A stretch of DNA of 64,000 bases, from assembly GCA_010909165.1 (NCBI GenBank), contig MU008158.1, positions 2,257,478 through 2,321,477 on the forward strand. The letters are read 5' to 3'. A program made the translations under genes and the position numbers. Below, piece by piece: positions 1 to 12,649 of the stretch (position 1 is the stretch's first letter; each line of letters opens with the position of its first letter). Source of the DNA: Anthoceros angustus. Its lineage: Eukaryota > Streptophyta > Anthocerotopsida > Anthocerotales > Anthocerotaceae. Under the pieces are notes generated by a model. The model was not told the DNA's origin. It made no database searches and saw only the letters and a program-made list of their open reading frames with translations.

Positions 1-21
1 TTCTTGATTTTTCCCCTCCCC

Positions 22-210
22 TTGAGGAGTGACTTCCTAGCTATGAGTTCGTAAGAACTCTTTAAGTGAAATGCTGCTAAAATTTTTTACCATGAAGGAG
101 TGACTTCCCAAGTATGACTTCATAAGAACTCTTTGAGTCAAATGTTGTATAATTTTATCCTCCCTCAAGGAGTGACTTTCCAACAAAAAGTTCATAAGAA
201 ATGTCTGGTT
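22..210. repeat. Degenerate tandem repeat, ~73 bp unit x2.5
   Basis: Three successive copies of a block that starts GGAGTGACTT and continues with AGTTCRTAAGAACTCTTT. The third copy is partial. The copies differ by several substitutions, so the array is old. No coding potential is visible. Confidence 0.7.
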
Positions 211-3200
211 AAGCTAGCCTAGTATAGAATACCGATCTTTTCATGCACCATCCACATATTTTTAGGGTTCTGTACAGAAAGAAATAGTCTTGCCGCATAC
301 GGCGGAATTATTTCGTTATGTCACGCATGACCACATCGGTCTTGGCTGTGGCCCCCGGTGCACCGATCTCGTCAAGCTGATGATGCACATAAACTTTTTT
401 TTCTCTTTCCCACTTGTGGGTGGGATTTAGGGTTGACTCTTCTGATGGGTGTTTGTGTGCTCTTGCATCATGCATGCATCTGTTGGGTGGCTGTGCGTCT
501 GTGTGCAGTTGCATTTGCGCTGCGCTAAGCCTTTGCGTTTGCTGCACGTCTGAGTGCGTTTGCCCCTGCATGCGGAGCTACAGTGTTTGCCGCTGGCTAC
601 AAGGCTGCAGCATTTGCTGCTGGCTATGGGGGTGCAGTTTCACATAGTACTAAGTACCCTCAAACAAGCTTGTACCAGAAGGACCAACACCAAAAGGGCT
701 TCCATGAAAACAATCGCAAAGACACAAGGCTTGCACTCAAAAAGGCTTGCAGTGCACAAGACTCTAGTTCAAAAGGCCTAGTGCACCACATAACAGAGCA
801 GGCTGATCCCTGTCCACGCCCACGGCGTGGCTTCAGCCTGCGTGCGACGAAGGGGGGACGAGGCCGGAGGTGCGAACTCTAGTGCTCCGGCCGAGAGGCG
901 CACTTGGAGCCAGCACAACCAGGGATGGGGCATGCAGCACCCATTGGCAAGGCGGACATCAGGAGCTTGCTCCCCAAGAGTTCCAGGGCATTATGGCATC
1001 AACCCGGTGACTCATCCTTGGTTGCTATTGATGCAGCCATGAGCGGCGCCATGTCCACGCTCCTTGAGGTCGTGGAGAAGGTGCATGACCTTAGGTTACG
1101 ATGCACGGAGGTGGAGGGCATGATGGAAAGGATGCCCACAACCGCCCCCAACACGCAGACAAGGGGAAGCCCAAGTGCGGCTGCGTTCATGGAATACATG
1201 AACGCAGCCATGCAGGCCGCTGTGTCCATGTCCAAAGGTGGTGGACACCCAAGACCCCCTCCCCCTGATGCTAGCCCTGCCCAATCTTCCCCGTTCCCCC
1301 GCCCCTATCCATTCCCTTTCATGCAGGGAAAGCCGTTTGTTCCCCCTCCAATCCCACAGGCGCAGCCGGCTGCAACTCCTCTTCCCCATTGCAGGCTCCT
1401 TCTTCAGAGGCTGCACCGAGGCAGCCTCTGAACTTGGAAGAGTAGGGGCCACACTGTGGAGCACAGGAGGATGGTGGCCCTGCTCTGCGGCTCTTTCGAG
1501 ATTGAGAGGAGCATGGTTTGCAGGTGGTTTGTAGGTAGGCGTTTTTAGAGCTCCCAACATGAGGTGGGAGTTCAAACTTGAACATGTGCCTTGTTTTTGT
1601 GACTGAAATTGTGCAAGCATGACCTCAAGTGTGGGCTTTTCTGTTTGAAATTGGGGGTATCACTTCGAATGCTTCTGGTGGCCTGGACAAGGCATGAAGG
1701 TTATCCACACTGGCTTGGATGCCTTGTACATCAGATGCTATCAGATGCTATGTGATGAAGGGGAGTGACGAGAAATGAGAGACAACCTCGGAGAAGTACC
1801 GCACGGAGAAGCATGCCCGTCCCTAAACCCGTACCTAGGCTGAGCCTCTCATGGTGCCCGATGCACAAGCCTTAGGTTCTTGCGAAGCCTTCACACGCAT
1901 GCCAGACTTGCCGAAATAATCTGTGTATATGTGCACTGCCGTGTGTAAACATGTATGTATGGTGATGTTACCAAAAAACCCCAAGAACAAAACTTCTCCA
2001 TGACACAATAGGAACACCAGGCCAAAAGTGTGTGATAGAAAGTTTTTGCCCTAGTACGACACTACCAAGGCTGATGTGGCCCATATTATACATGTATTAT
2101 GCGAAGGAATCTAGAAGATATCGTGGCATATTTCAGTACAGGTGAGCAAAAAAAAACAATATCACACACACGATGGCACGTGACGAGAACAGTATTCTGA
2201 AATGTACAATTCTGAATTCTGAAATATAGAATTATGAATTCCATACATGTTCAAATTGTTGAGTGGTTAGTGTTTTACTGTTAAAGTCTAACTTTGGTTC
2301 TTTTGACTTATCTAGTATTTGTGATTGTTTTTCCGCTGGTTATAGGATTCATCAAGTGTGACACTAATTTATGGGAGCATATGAGGGATCAATGTTGTTG
2401 GAGCATGAGATTTTTCTGCAATCAATTGGTACAAAGCTTATGGGATCAGTCTGAGGGAACAAGACTCCTTGTGGAGACCAACATCCGCAGACTGGTATAT
2501 GATCTTTGGACCATGAATGTCATGCTATGCAGTTTTTCTTCACTAACATCGAATTTTAGAGAAACAATGTAAGAATGGAAGCTAGGAATTTTCTAGATGG
2601 GGTCAAGAAGGTGAAGCCCAAATTCGTGAAAAAGGAGTGCTGACAAATTTTTCGGAAGGAGGAGAGGGACAAAAGGGATGGGGTTGTGGCCCCATCCTAG
2701 CAAAAGTTGGCTGTTGTGAAAAGGAGCAAACATTTCGCTCATTTGAGGAGGTTAATGTCATAGCATCCAAACCAGGCTCATGGTTGAAGAGGTTGAATGC
2801 ATATTGGAAGAAAAGTGGACAACCTGCCATGTAGATGGTTCAATAGACGCATTGAGAAGAAGATGAAGGCTTTAACTATGTAGAACGATTTGACTGCAGG
2901 AGACTATGGAATTGAAGAGTCTGATGCCAAGGTGATGAGGGCCATCTACCTCAACATTGTTGAGGATAATGGATTTATGCTAAACCATCTACTTCCCTAT
3001 CTTTGCAGAAGAATAATGCTCCAACATGATTGCAGGTAATGGTCTAATGAACTTCTTAACTGTAGAAAATTACAACGTAAATTACTAAGGGATATTTACA
3101 ACAATAATTTTACAATGGCCATTGTAATGATGTTGTAAAATCTGTTGTAAAAGGGTACTTTTCCTAGTAGTGGCGCATGCATGCAATGACACCAAGCGAA

Positions 3201-3756
3201 AACACATATGGCCTTCTCCAGTTCTAGGAAATTGTCCCTTGTCGACGTAAGGTGTGAACTTCTTCATCCAAGAACTCAAGCTGTAGGTCGAGGACTTTAT
3301 GGCTGGTTGTCTAGGATCGGTGGCGTATCCGAGCGAATCTTGGAGAAGGAGTTTCTCCACATACAAGCCGCCGAGTTGACGTCGAGCGAGACTCTAGCAC
3401 GAGATTGTATCCAACCGCATGACGCAAAGAAGCGCGCAACTCCCATTCATAGGCGCCATCAACCAGGCAAGGATGGTTTAGACGTCGTCACATAGCGGGA
3501 GAGATATAGGTTGATCCAAGAGCCTCTGTTCTAGTTGCTCATGTGGTTTGGGAGGGGAGGTACCAACAAGCAAGTGTTGCATCTTTTGCTCCACATCCCA
3601 TTTGGATTGGGCAAGAGAGGAGAGGGGCTGGACTATTTCCGAGTGATTTGAACTGCGGGTAGGGGTGGAAGGCAACATCATAAAAATCCTCCAGATGCTC
3701 ATATCCAGTGTCCCTTGAGGAAAGCGAGCAGATCTTCTAGAAAGTCTATGGCATCA
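211..3756. other. Left intergenic region without a convincing gene
   Basis: The only long frame here is a + frame at about 904-1431 (175 codons, Pro-rich second half with runs of PRPPPP and FPRPYPFPF). It has no recognised domain and may be a gag-like transposon remnant or chance. Another short + frame (2294-2572) starts with a hydrophobic segment, but no splice partners were found. Positions 1731-1750 contain a direct repeat of ATCAGATGCT. I see no RNA gene. Confidence 0.5.
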
Positions 3757-3761
3757 AGCTC

Positions 3762-4164
3762 TATTAGGAAAAGAGCTGAGCCTTTATAGAGAGGGAACAC
3801 AACATTCCCATACAATATGGGTTATATGCACTAGGCACACTAGATACTAGCACACAAGCACACAAGAACACTTGCACACACCACACCTTACAAATAGGTG
3901 GGCTTGGCCTTATATAGTCCTAGCCTTGAATCCTACTGGTCACTTGACCTTGAATCCTATTGGTTACTTGACCTTGAGTCCTATTGGTCACTTGACCTTG
4001 AATCCTACTGGTCACTTGACTTGCCCTTTACTTTTGGACTTTCTAGAAGATACTTTCTAGAAGATGCATGACTTTCAGGTTATTTTTAGGGCACTCTTCA
4101 TAACCTGCTTTTAGGGTACTCTTCATAACATATTTTGATATGTTGTCATAAAACACTTCTAACA
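3762..4164 (-). repeat. Copia 3' LTR (element orientation)
   Basis: This is a 403 bp repeat. It ends in CA on the + strand but starts TA instead of TG, so one terminal base is mutated, while the other LTR keeps TG. Inside is a 24 bp tandem minisatellite (CCTTGAATCCTACTGGTCAC core, four copies at about 3931-4020). A TATATA-like motif (TTATATAG) lies just before it on the + strand. Confidence 0.92.
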
Positions 4165-4180
4165 CTCCCACTCAACATAT
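4165..4180 (-). promoter_or_regulatory. Polypurine tract
   Basis: Directly inside the 3' LTR the minus strand reads GTTGAGTGGGAG. This purine-rich run is in the place expected for the plus-strand primer of a Copia element. Confidence 0.7.
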
Positions 4181-4247
4181 CAAAATTATTCCCTTAGGCC
4201 TAGCATCTTGCTAAACCTAGCATGTTTTTCTAAAGTCAAGGCTTTGG

Positions 4248-5898
4248 TCAAAATATCTGCCGGCATGTCTCTGTTGGACAATACTCTAGCTTTACCTCTT
4301 TTGACTTTACCTTCTCTCTTATAAAGTGATGTTTCACTTCGATGTGCTTGGTTCTAGCATGAAAAGTTGCATTCTTGGCTAAGAAAATGCAACCTTGATT
4401 GTCGTTGAAGATTGTTGTTGCTTCCTTCTGCTTGAATCCCATCTCCTCTAGCAAGTTACGCAACCATATCGCCTCCATGACCGCAGAGCATGTTGCCATA
4501 TATTCTGCTTCTGTAGAGGATAGAGCCACAGTAGGTTGTCTCCTACTATTCCATGAAATGGCTCCCCCAGTCAGCATAAATGCATATCCCGTCGTAGACT
4601 TGCGACTATCAACATCTCCTGCCCAGTCTGAATCACAATATCCTACCACTCGGACTTCCTGCTGATGCTCCTGTTGATACACCAAATTCCAATGCTTTGT
4701 ACCACTCAAGTACCTCATTATCCTCTTCACGGCTTGAAACTGCTGTTGTCCAGGGTTAGCCATAAATTGACTTGCAACTCCACGCCTGCAATGTCGCCTT
4801 GTCCTGTAGATAAATAGGTGAGGCATCCAACACCGATAGAGAGTTTTATCTACCTTCTCCTTCTCTTCTTGATTGTAGGACTCATCTCCTTTGAGAGCTT
4901 CTCATTAAGCACCATTGGTGTCTTCACAGCTTGCACTCTTGCATTCCAAAGCGCTTGGGACATTCTCAACATATGTCCTTTGGCTCAAAGAGATCTTCTT
5001 GTTAGCTCTCTCATTACTTCTATCCTAGAAAGTAATGAAGTTCACCTAGATCCCTCATATCAAAACTATCATTAAGACTCTTCTTTGTACTTTCTAAGAG
5101 CTCCAAATCATTGCAAACAAGGATTAGATCATCCACATAGACAGCAATGATCATCATGGACTCTCCCACTCTCTTCACATAGATGTTCCAATCTCCATTG
5201 GTTTTCTTGAAACCTCTAGCTTGGAAGAACTTGTCAATCTTAACATACCAGGTAAGTGCAGATTGCTTAAGACCATAGAGTGCCTTTAGCAATTTACATA
5301 CCTCACTTTCCCGCCCTGGCACTTCATACCCTTCTGGTTGGTTCATGTAGATCTCTTCTTCCAAATCTCCATTGAGAAACGCAGTTTGGACATCCATGTG
5401 ATGTATCTCCAGATCCATGGTAGCTGCTATTGCTAAGAGTATACGAATGGATGTTATCTTAGCAACAGGGGAGAAAGTGTCGGTGTAGTCAATACCTGGC
5501 ACTTGTGTATATCCCTTCCCCACCAGCCTTGCTTTGTATCGCTCTATGCTCCCATCAGCGTTGTGCTTGATCTTGAACACCCATTTGGATCCTATGCACT
5601 TCCTTCCTTGGGGTAGAGGAGTGATTTCCCAAGTCTTGTTCTTGATAAGTGAGTTATACTCACTATCCAGGGCTTCTTTCCACTCCTTCGCCTTTGGCCC
5701 TTCCAAGGCTTCCTTCAAGCTTTGCGGCTCATCAGCATCTGCCAACATAGCCTCTTCGTACTTGCATGCATTCATGGACTCCAAAATTTTCTGCGAAGGT
5801 TTCCATCGCCTTGATGATCTCCTGATCTGGGTCGACGGCTCCTCTTGGATTCTTCGATCTCGCTCCTCTTCATCATCCTCGATATCCGGGCTTCTCAC
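4248..5898 (-). pseudogene. Copia reverse transcriptase and RNase H remnant
   Basis: The RT frame (5020-5898) has the family motifs KWVFKIKHNADG, YKARLVGKGYTQ, DVQTAFLNGDLEEEIYM, LYGLKQS and the catalytic YVDDL. It ends at a stop after the LHYFLG motif. The RNase H frame (4248-4826) continues in another register with YCDSDWAGDVDSRKSTTGY, SSTEAEYMA and FNDNQG. All expected RT/RH domains are present but broken between the two frames. Confidence 0.92.
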
Positions 5899-6265
5899 CT
5901 TCTATATCACCTTGTGGTAGAGGTTGCTCATGCTCGAACAGTTGAGCATGCTCAAGAGTAGGTTGCTCAAGAACCAAGTCTTGTGCTTCTTCACGCTCCT
6001 TCAACTCCTTGATGACAACTTGCGTTGCTCCCACTCCTTTGTTAGGTTCCACAACCTCATGAAAAACAACATCCTCGAAAATGATTTTCTTGGTTGTAGG
6101 GTTGTATAATCTATACCCTTTACCTCATGAATACCCAAGCATGATGCACTGGATGCCTTTAGGATCCCACTTGGTTCGGTTTTGCTTTGGAACATGAGCA
6201 TAAACCTGTAACCAAAGATCCTAAAATGACTCACGTTAGGTTTGACACTGACCATGCCTCCTCGG

Positions 6266-7130
6266 TCATTCCAGTCTGACCTTGGTTGGAACTCTATTCA
6301 AAACATGAGTTGTCAGACCTCTCCCAAAACGTACCTCCAACCCACTTTGATGGAGCATGCACTTGGCCGCCTCCACTAGGCTCCTTAGCTTGCGCCCGCC
6401 ACTCCATTTTGCTCCGGTGTGAGGAATTGTTAGTTGCCTCCGAATGCCATGCTCCTTGCAAAAGCTTTTGAATTGAGAAGAGATGTATTCTCCTCCATTG
6501 TCACTCCTCGTGTCTTGAGGCATTCTCCACTTTCGTTCTCCACCAAGGCTTTCCACTCCTTGAATGTCTTGAACACTTGGACTTCTCCTTCAAAAGGTAT
6601 GTCCAACTCCTCCTTGTGAAGTCATCCACAAACACTAGAATGTAGCGGGCTCCTCCATGGGTAGGGTTCTTCATTGGTCCACACATCGGTGTGTACAAGT
6701 TCCAACGCCTTTGCCGCCGACGCCCAATCCTTGGGAACTTGGTTCGGTGAAGCTTTCCCATCATGCACCCTTGGCACAACCGCGGCTCACCAATATCTTT
6801 CAAATCCAAGCCGGTCACCATTTGTTGATTCTTCATCATCTTGATGTTGTCCACTCCAGTGTGCCCCAAGCGTTGATGCCACAAATCTATTGACCCAGTG
6901 CTCTTAGGCGAGCTTGACACAAATGTGCAAGCTTGTTGATCACCTACGGAAGCACACAACTTGTAGAGATTGCCTTCCCGAACACCTCGAGCTATCACCT
7001 TGACATTAGGTGATTCTGGTTGCTCGGGTCGGATGCGACATCCCCTCGAGTTGAACACAATCTCATTCCCTGGGTCAGTGATTCTTGCTACTGAAAGAAG
7101 ATTCTTCGCAAGACCAGGCACATGGTGCAC
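6266..7130 (-). pseudogene. Copia GAG-pre-integrase and integrase remnant
   Basis: Two overlapping minus frames (6501-7130 and 6266-6556) carry a LWHQRLGHTG zinc-finger-like pre-integrase motif with CQGCMMGKLHR, then the integrase core with YILVFVDDFTRRSW and, after a frame change, SDNGGEYISSQFKSFC. The D,D(35)E catalytic pattern is therefore partly visible but split across frames, so the integrase is non-functional as sequenced. Confidence 0.85.
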
Positions 7131-7423
7131 ATCCTTGATTGTACATCCTTGGATGGTCCTCCACGGAGTTAAACCTTAATCACACCTCTTCCTTTGATCT
7201 CGTGTCACCTATTGTCTCCAAGCGCCACTTTATGCCCCGCATTTCTTCATAGCTTGAGAACCAAGGCCGATTGTAGGTGAAGTGTTGAGATGCTCCAGTC
7301 GAGGTACAAACTCTCATCCTTCTTTGATGGGAGTTGTACTCTTTCTACGGTTGAGACAGCGAAAAGATGTTCTTCCTTCTCACTCACTTGATTGGCTTGT
7401 GACTCCTTTCCTTCTTCTTCAAG

Positions 7424-8275
7424 TCACCAACCTTGTCCTACAATCCTTGGCATAGTGATTAGGCTTTTGCAATAATGGCAAGTACCCCACACCTTTTCTT
7501 CGCACCTTTTCTCCTTGATCCTTCTTGAGTTGGCTTGTGAAGTCTTCCCACGTGTTGTTCCCTTCTTTGAGAAGAGCACCGAGTCTCCATTCTCTTCTTT
7601 CTTGAAGGAATTCTCCAGCTCCTCTTGTAGGAGCAACCCAACCACCTCATCCAACGTTGGTGGTTGGTCGCTTGGACGCATCGCTACCGACGTTCTAAAG
7701 GCCAACACAAATTGCTTGTATGCGGATGGTAAGCTACTCAGCAACACCACGATAACCTTTCTTTCAGAAGGTTTGACGTCCGCCGCCTTCATTTGATCCA
7801 CCAAGTTCTTCAACTTGTTGACGTGTTGTTGAATGGTGTCACCCTCGACCATCTTGAAGTTGGCGAATTGTTGCTCCAACAACATCTCATTCACCAAGCT
7901 CTTCTTCTCATACGTGTTGCAGAGGGTCGTCCACGCCGCTTTTGATGTTGCACACTCACTCAATTGAGAGAGTATGTCATCGGACACATTGAGGAGAATC
8001 GTCGCCAACGCTCGTCCATCTTTCTCGGTGTCCACTTCGGTGGGTGTTTCTCCGAGGCCATTGTCGACAAACTTCCATAGTCCTCGGTCGATGAGAAGCA
8101 TCTTCAACTTCAACTTCCACAATGTGAAGTTCGTGCCTCCAAACTTCTCCACTAGACGTGTCTCCATGCTTGTTGACGCCATGCCTAGTTTCCCTACAAT
8201 TGATCTTGAAGACCAAAGCACCTCACTCACATGCACTACCAAGATGAGTATCAAGACCTTTCCAATTGCACACAA
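7424..8275 (-). pseudogene. Copia gag polyprotein remnant
   Basis: About 280 codons open in one frame. The protein begins near a MAS-type start followed by LVEKFGGTNFTLWKLKLKM, the typical N-terminus of Copia gag (UBN2-type) domains. It continues with the SKAAWTTLCNTYEKK and LLSSLPSAY motifs of that family. The CCHC zinc knuckle starts (CHYCK) but is disrupted by loss of frame, so gag is separated from protease and integrase. The protein would form the virus-like particle. Confidence 0.85.
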
Positions 8276-8362
8276 GTTTTCACAAGCTCTAGGCTAAGAA
8301 CTATGCAATAGGACTTGACTCGAACAACAATGCAAGGAGTATTCTACAAGGCTCTTGAACAT

Positions 8363-8375
8363 GGCTCTAATACCA
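8363..8375 (-). promoter_or_regulatory. Primer-binding site, initiator Met tRNA
   Basis: Immediately inside the 5' LTR the minus strand reads ATGGTATTAGAGC. This matches the usual plant Copia primer-binding site complementary to the 3' end of tRNA-iMet (TGGTATCAGAGC) with one change. It fixes the element's orientation. Confidence 0.85.
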
Positions 8376-8778
8376 TGTTAGGAAAAGAGCTGAGCCTTTA
8401 TAGAGAGGGAACACAACATTCCCATACAATATGGGTTATATGCACTAGGCACACTAGATACTAGCACACAAGCACACAAGAACACTTGCACACACCACAC
8501 CTTATAAGTAGGTGGGCTTGGCCTTATATAGTCCTAGCCTTGAATCCTACTGGTCACTTGACCTTGAATCCTATTGGTTACTTGACCTTGAGTCCTATTG
8601 GTCACTTGACCTTGAATCCTCTTGGTCACTTGACTTGCCCTTTACTTTTGGACTTTCTAGAAGATACTTTCTAGAAGATGCATGACTTTCAGGTTATTTT
8701 TAGGGCACTCTTCATAAACTGCTTTTAGGGTACTCTTCATAACATATTTTGATATGTTGTAATAAAACACTTCTAACA
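8376..8778 (-). repeat. Copia 5' LTR (element orientation)
   Basis: Second 403 bp LTR with intact TG...CA ends. It contains the same four-copy 24 bp minisatellite. Differences from the other LTR are mainly single substitutions, for example ATAAGTAGG against ACAAATAGG. It would carry the element promoter on the minus strand. Confidence 0.92.
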
Positions 8779-10565
8779 AGCTCCATACTAGAAAGTTGGG
8801 GCGGCCGAAGATTGGCTCCCTTCCTAATTGGAATTCAAAGCGGCAGACAGTTTGGTCACGGGCAATGAAGAGGAGCAGGTAATCCAAGCGCTTGTGGACT
8901 GTAATAGTATACTCGCAGTGAAGAGGGAGGCGGGAAATAGGAAGGGGACGATTGGGGGGGTGTCTGTTGCCCGCAAGGACCACTCTAGACATCGTGGGCA
9001 GTAGCGGGATGAACCGGGAGGTTGGAGAGGAGAGAGAGGTAAGGATGGGGCATAGGGGGGAGCAAGGGCAGAAAGGAGTGTCGAAGGAGCAAAGACATGG
9101 CGACCTTGGCTAGCCATCGCACCATATATGCATGACATGAAGAAGGGAGAGATAGGCTATTGGTGAGGGAACCAGGGCCTAGCTCGTGTGTGGGAGATGG
9201 TGAGGGGCTAAGGATAGTAGTAGCATTTAAATGCCCAAGGGATAGGTGCAGCCGGTGAACAAGGGTGCACGAATCGAGAAGGGCAGGCATCCTGGTATAG
9301 GTGGCAAGGTTGGCTTGGAAACTCCACCGATCTTCAGGGCATCCGGGGCGAAATCCGTCCAAGCTTTGAAAAAGAAGGTGGCTGCGCCATGCTGCCAACG
9401 GTGATGGAAGCGTGGCTAGGGAGGATTGGCAGGGAGGAGGCCGGAGGCCAAGGTGTGAGAGGAGCCGTTCTTGGCTCGTGCCAATCAGCCAAATGAGAGG
9501 AGCTCGTGAATTGAGCGCACAGCGATCGTAGGGAGGATTGATGCTGACTGGTACCAACATTGTCCATGAGTTCGGAGCGGATCTCCTCCAGGCTAGCTAG
9601 CCCCACCATCCCACTAATGCCCATGATTGGTGTGCAACATGCTGGCCTGACGTCCTCTCACACTGGACACGAGTGAGATGTACGCTCAATGTGGGGGGTT
9701 TTTGGTCGTCTTCTCATTCACCTTATGTCGATAATTTTGAAGGGGATATCGACCCTTGTCACGAAGAACACCTTGTCACGAAGAACACCTTACCTAGAAC
9801 AGCATATGTGCCCTACTTTGATAATGCACACACCCTTTCTGAGGTCATATCTTTGATAAAAGATGCACTTTCAAGTCTACACCCGAGAACTGGAGCACAG
9901 TAGGGTGTGGGCCCGTTTGCGTTTTAGTAGAATGCATAGAGGGCTGCCATTTTCATATGTTTATTACAACCGAAAACTTTTACTTTCAAGTGGTGGAACA
10001 CAATGAAAACAATCCTGTACTAGCGGGAGTCTCATTTAAGTGGTCGTGAGAACATTGCAACAAACAACTGCTGAAGGAGGAAGTGGTCATCAGCATCGAC
10101 AATAGCCATTCAAGAGTGCGGCCTGGCGACTCATCCATGCCTTGCGCCGAAACTGAGTCAAGTACCACCGCCATATTCCGGAGGCGGTCCATATCCTCCG
10201 CCTCGAAGTTGTCGTTCTCCTCCATTGCTTGCTCGTCTTCAATAGTATCATTCTTGGGCCCGGTCCGGCGGTGTCGGCGCCACCACGGCATCTATCTGAC
10301 CCTCATCCAAAAGGTCGCCGATCGTGGTCTTCAACCTTCGGCACTCAATGCAACCACTTGGGCTTTAAGGCAATGCCAACGTCCTTAAAATGAACAAAGT
10401 TAGTTGCCCATGCGCCCATGCAAGCATCCTTAAAATCAACAAAATTGAATTGTTGAGGCGAGGTTTGAACACAAACCTATTCATTACTACACTTATTTCC
10501 CAAACACTAGACCAACAATCCATGGTTGAATACTCTTGAGGCGCTAAATATTTATTTTGAAGACA

Positions 10566-11005
10566 GCCTAGGAGGAGGCGCCGGCGCGCCCATGGGTGGG
10601 CAGGGTGTTGGGGGCGCCGGCCGGCCCATGGGCAAGGCATGGCGTGTTGGTGGGGGCGCCGGCGGCGCCCATGGGAGGCGGCGTGTTGGGGGCGCCCATG
10701 GCGTGTGCTAGGGAGGCGGCGGCGGCGGCGCCCATGGGAGGGGAGGCGGCGGCGCCCATGCGCCCATGGGTGTGCTGGGGAGGCGGCGCCGGCGCCATGG
10801 GCGGGTGTGCTGGGGAGGCGGCGGCGCCGGCGTGTGCTAGGGGAGGCGCCCATGGGCAGGTGTGCTAGGGAGGCGGCGGCGTGTTGGGGGCGGCGGCCGG
10901 CCGGCGCCCATGGGCAAGGCATGGCGTGTTGGGGGCGCGCCCATGGGCGGTGTGCTAGGGGAGGCGGCGCCCATGAGCATCTTGGGGAGGCCGGCCGGCG
11001 CCTCC
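10566..11005. repeat. GC-rich array of palindromic words
   Basis: This stretch is built almost only from the words GGCGCC, CCCATGGG, GCCGGC and GAGGCGGCG. The phrase GTGTGCTRGGGGAGGCGG recurs six times, near 10705, 10769, 10805, 10831, 10860 and 10951, with CCCATGGGC between copies. It is far more GC-rich than its surroundings. Frames are open on both strands only because stops are rare in such sequence. Confidence 0.8.
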
Positions 11006-12649
11006 TGCACCATCCTGGTGCATCTGGGTGAAGCTAGGGGGACAAGAAGGGCAGCGGGTATCCTATCACCGATGGAAGGTGTGGCCCATTTGCGGGAAGG
11101 GTTAAAAGATTTGCGTCCATAGGTGATTGAAGAGTATAAGTGGTGGGAAGCCTTTTGGGTGGACGGAAGGAGATTGCTATCATTGTGGAGAATAACATTG
11201 GGCTAGTGCTACGTCCTTGGAAGTGGTTTTCACGTGCGTAAGTGGATCATACATGACCACTTCAAGTGCGGATGAAGCTTTGCTAGATGAGGCATTATTG
11301 AGGGACCTCCACAGTGATATGTAGGGGCATATCAAAATGCGGGAAGGCAAGCTGCGGAAATGGCACGGATGAATGGGGACATAACGGAACCGAGAGGGAT
11401 GTTTACGGCGGTGCCGTGCAATACGGACACGCATAACAGGCCATTACGGATTGGGAGGTCATTGACGTGAAGCTAAGCGCACCACGACCTCACTTTCTTA
11501 TCCACTAGTATCGGACCGAGCACATAGATGCGTATGAAGGAGATATGCGAGAACACATAGTCGCGGTGGTAACCCATCCGGTCCAATCTTGGGAAAAAGG
11601 GAATAAGATCCATTACCTAAAAACATACAGAGGTATTTGTAGATGAAACAGTCATCCTGTATTATGGGTTTGTGTTGAGCATGCGGAAACATCATGTCAC
11701 GGTGGACAAAAAGCGATAAGGGATAAGCTCTGCGAGTTGCGTGGCTTCATACAACTGCGGTGAAAGTGTCGCGAAGATAGTGATGACAATGGAGGAGAAT
11801 TTGGACCAAGTGATGACGATGGATTGAACTACGGGGATGAGTGGCGAAATCTCGTTTTCCGGGGTCCCGAGTTAATGTTGTAAGTCCAGGTTCTTGATGT
11901 TTACGTGTTAGGAAATACCGTCTGTGGCTTTTGTGGTGTCATAACAAAACCACATTTCCATCCCAAAGCGAGTTCTGATCGTCACGTGAGAGCGGCCTTC
12001 CTCACCGTTCCTACTTTGCATCATTCCCTAGGTTCGAGTTTGCGACCACCATTCGACACAAACATTCTTTGGATGGAAAGTAGTAACTTTCTTGGGTGAC
12101 ACCCTTTTTTGAATGTTTTCGCAATGCCTTCAAAGCATTTTAGGGCCCATCAAAAACCCCCTTCAGAGAATATTTGCGGAAAACCCCCTTCGAGATTATT
12201 CACCCCCTTCAAAAATTATCGTGTTTTGTCCAGAGACGGCTCTATCTCGCCCGATTCCGCCTTCCACCCCTTGTCGGCGAGTCACTCGAGTTCGTATTTC
12301 AACTAACCAAAATGTAGATGCTGCAATTTATGCCACCTTCATGGCTGATATTGGTAATGACAAAGACGGAACGACACAAACGCCTCACCCTAGGCCTCAT
12401 CTAGGCCGTGGACGAGATCAACTCGCTTTTCATATGAGTGGAACATCAAATTCCCTAACCATTGGCTCAAAAGTTTATATGTTGAAATTGTAGATGCAAG
12501 AAGGCAAAGGATGAGATATAAGAGGAAAAAAAATTAATTAAATATAACATTCTACCACAAAATGACAATTCAAAGATGTCTAGCAAGATTACCCCAGGTC
12601 ATCCCTACATAGGCCAAGTTGAAGCTGTGACCAAGTTGAGGTCAGGCCA

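Larger units (their letters stand above)
3762..8778 (-). mobile_element. Ty1/Copia LTR retrotransposon, full length but coding-defective
   Basis: Two 403 bp direct LTRs (3762-4164 and 8376-8778) bound a 5,017 bp element that is transcribed on the minus strand. Both flanks carry the same 5 bp, AGCTC (3757-3761 and 8779-8783), which is an intact target-site duplication. Internal order on the minus strand is 5' LTR, primer-binding site, gag, integrase, reverse transcriptase, RNase H, polypurine tract, 3' LTR. Integrase before RT is the Copia order. The LTRs differ at about 7 of 403 positions by eye (~98% identity), so the insertion is fairly recent. The polyprotein is broken into at least four frames by stops and frameshifts, so the copy is non-autonomous as sequenced. 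Confidence 0.93.

Noticed and set aside
8985-9624. Two minus frames next to the Copia element
   Set aside because: They overlap in different frames and show no conserved motif. Likely chance openings in moderately GC-rich DNA.
10365-11122. Overlapping Gly/Arg/Ala-rich frames on both strands
   Set aside because: The DNA is so GC-rich and palindromic that stops are rare in all frames. No domain or splice support was found.
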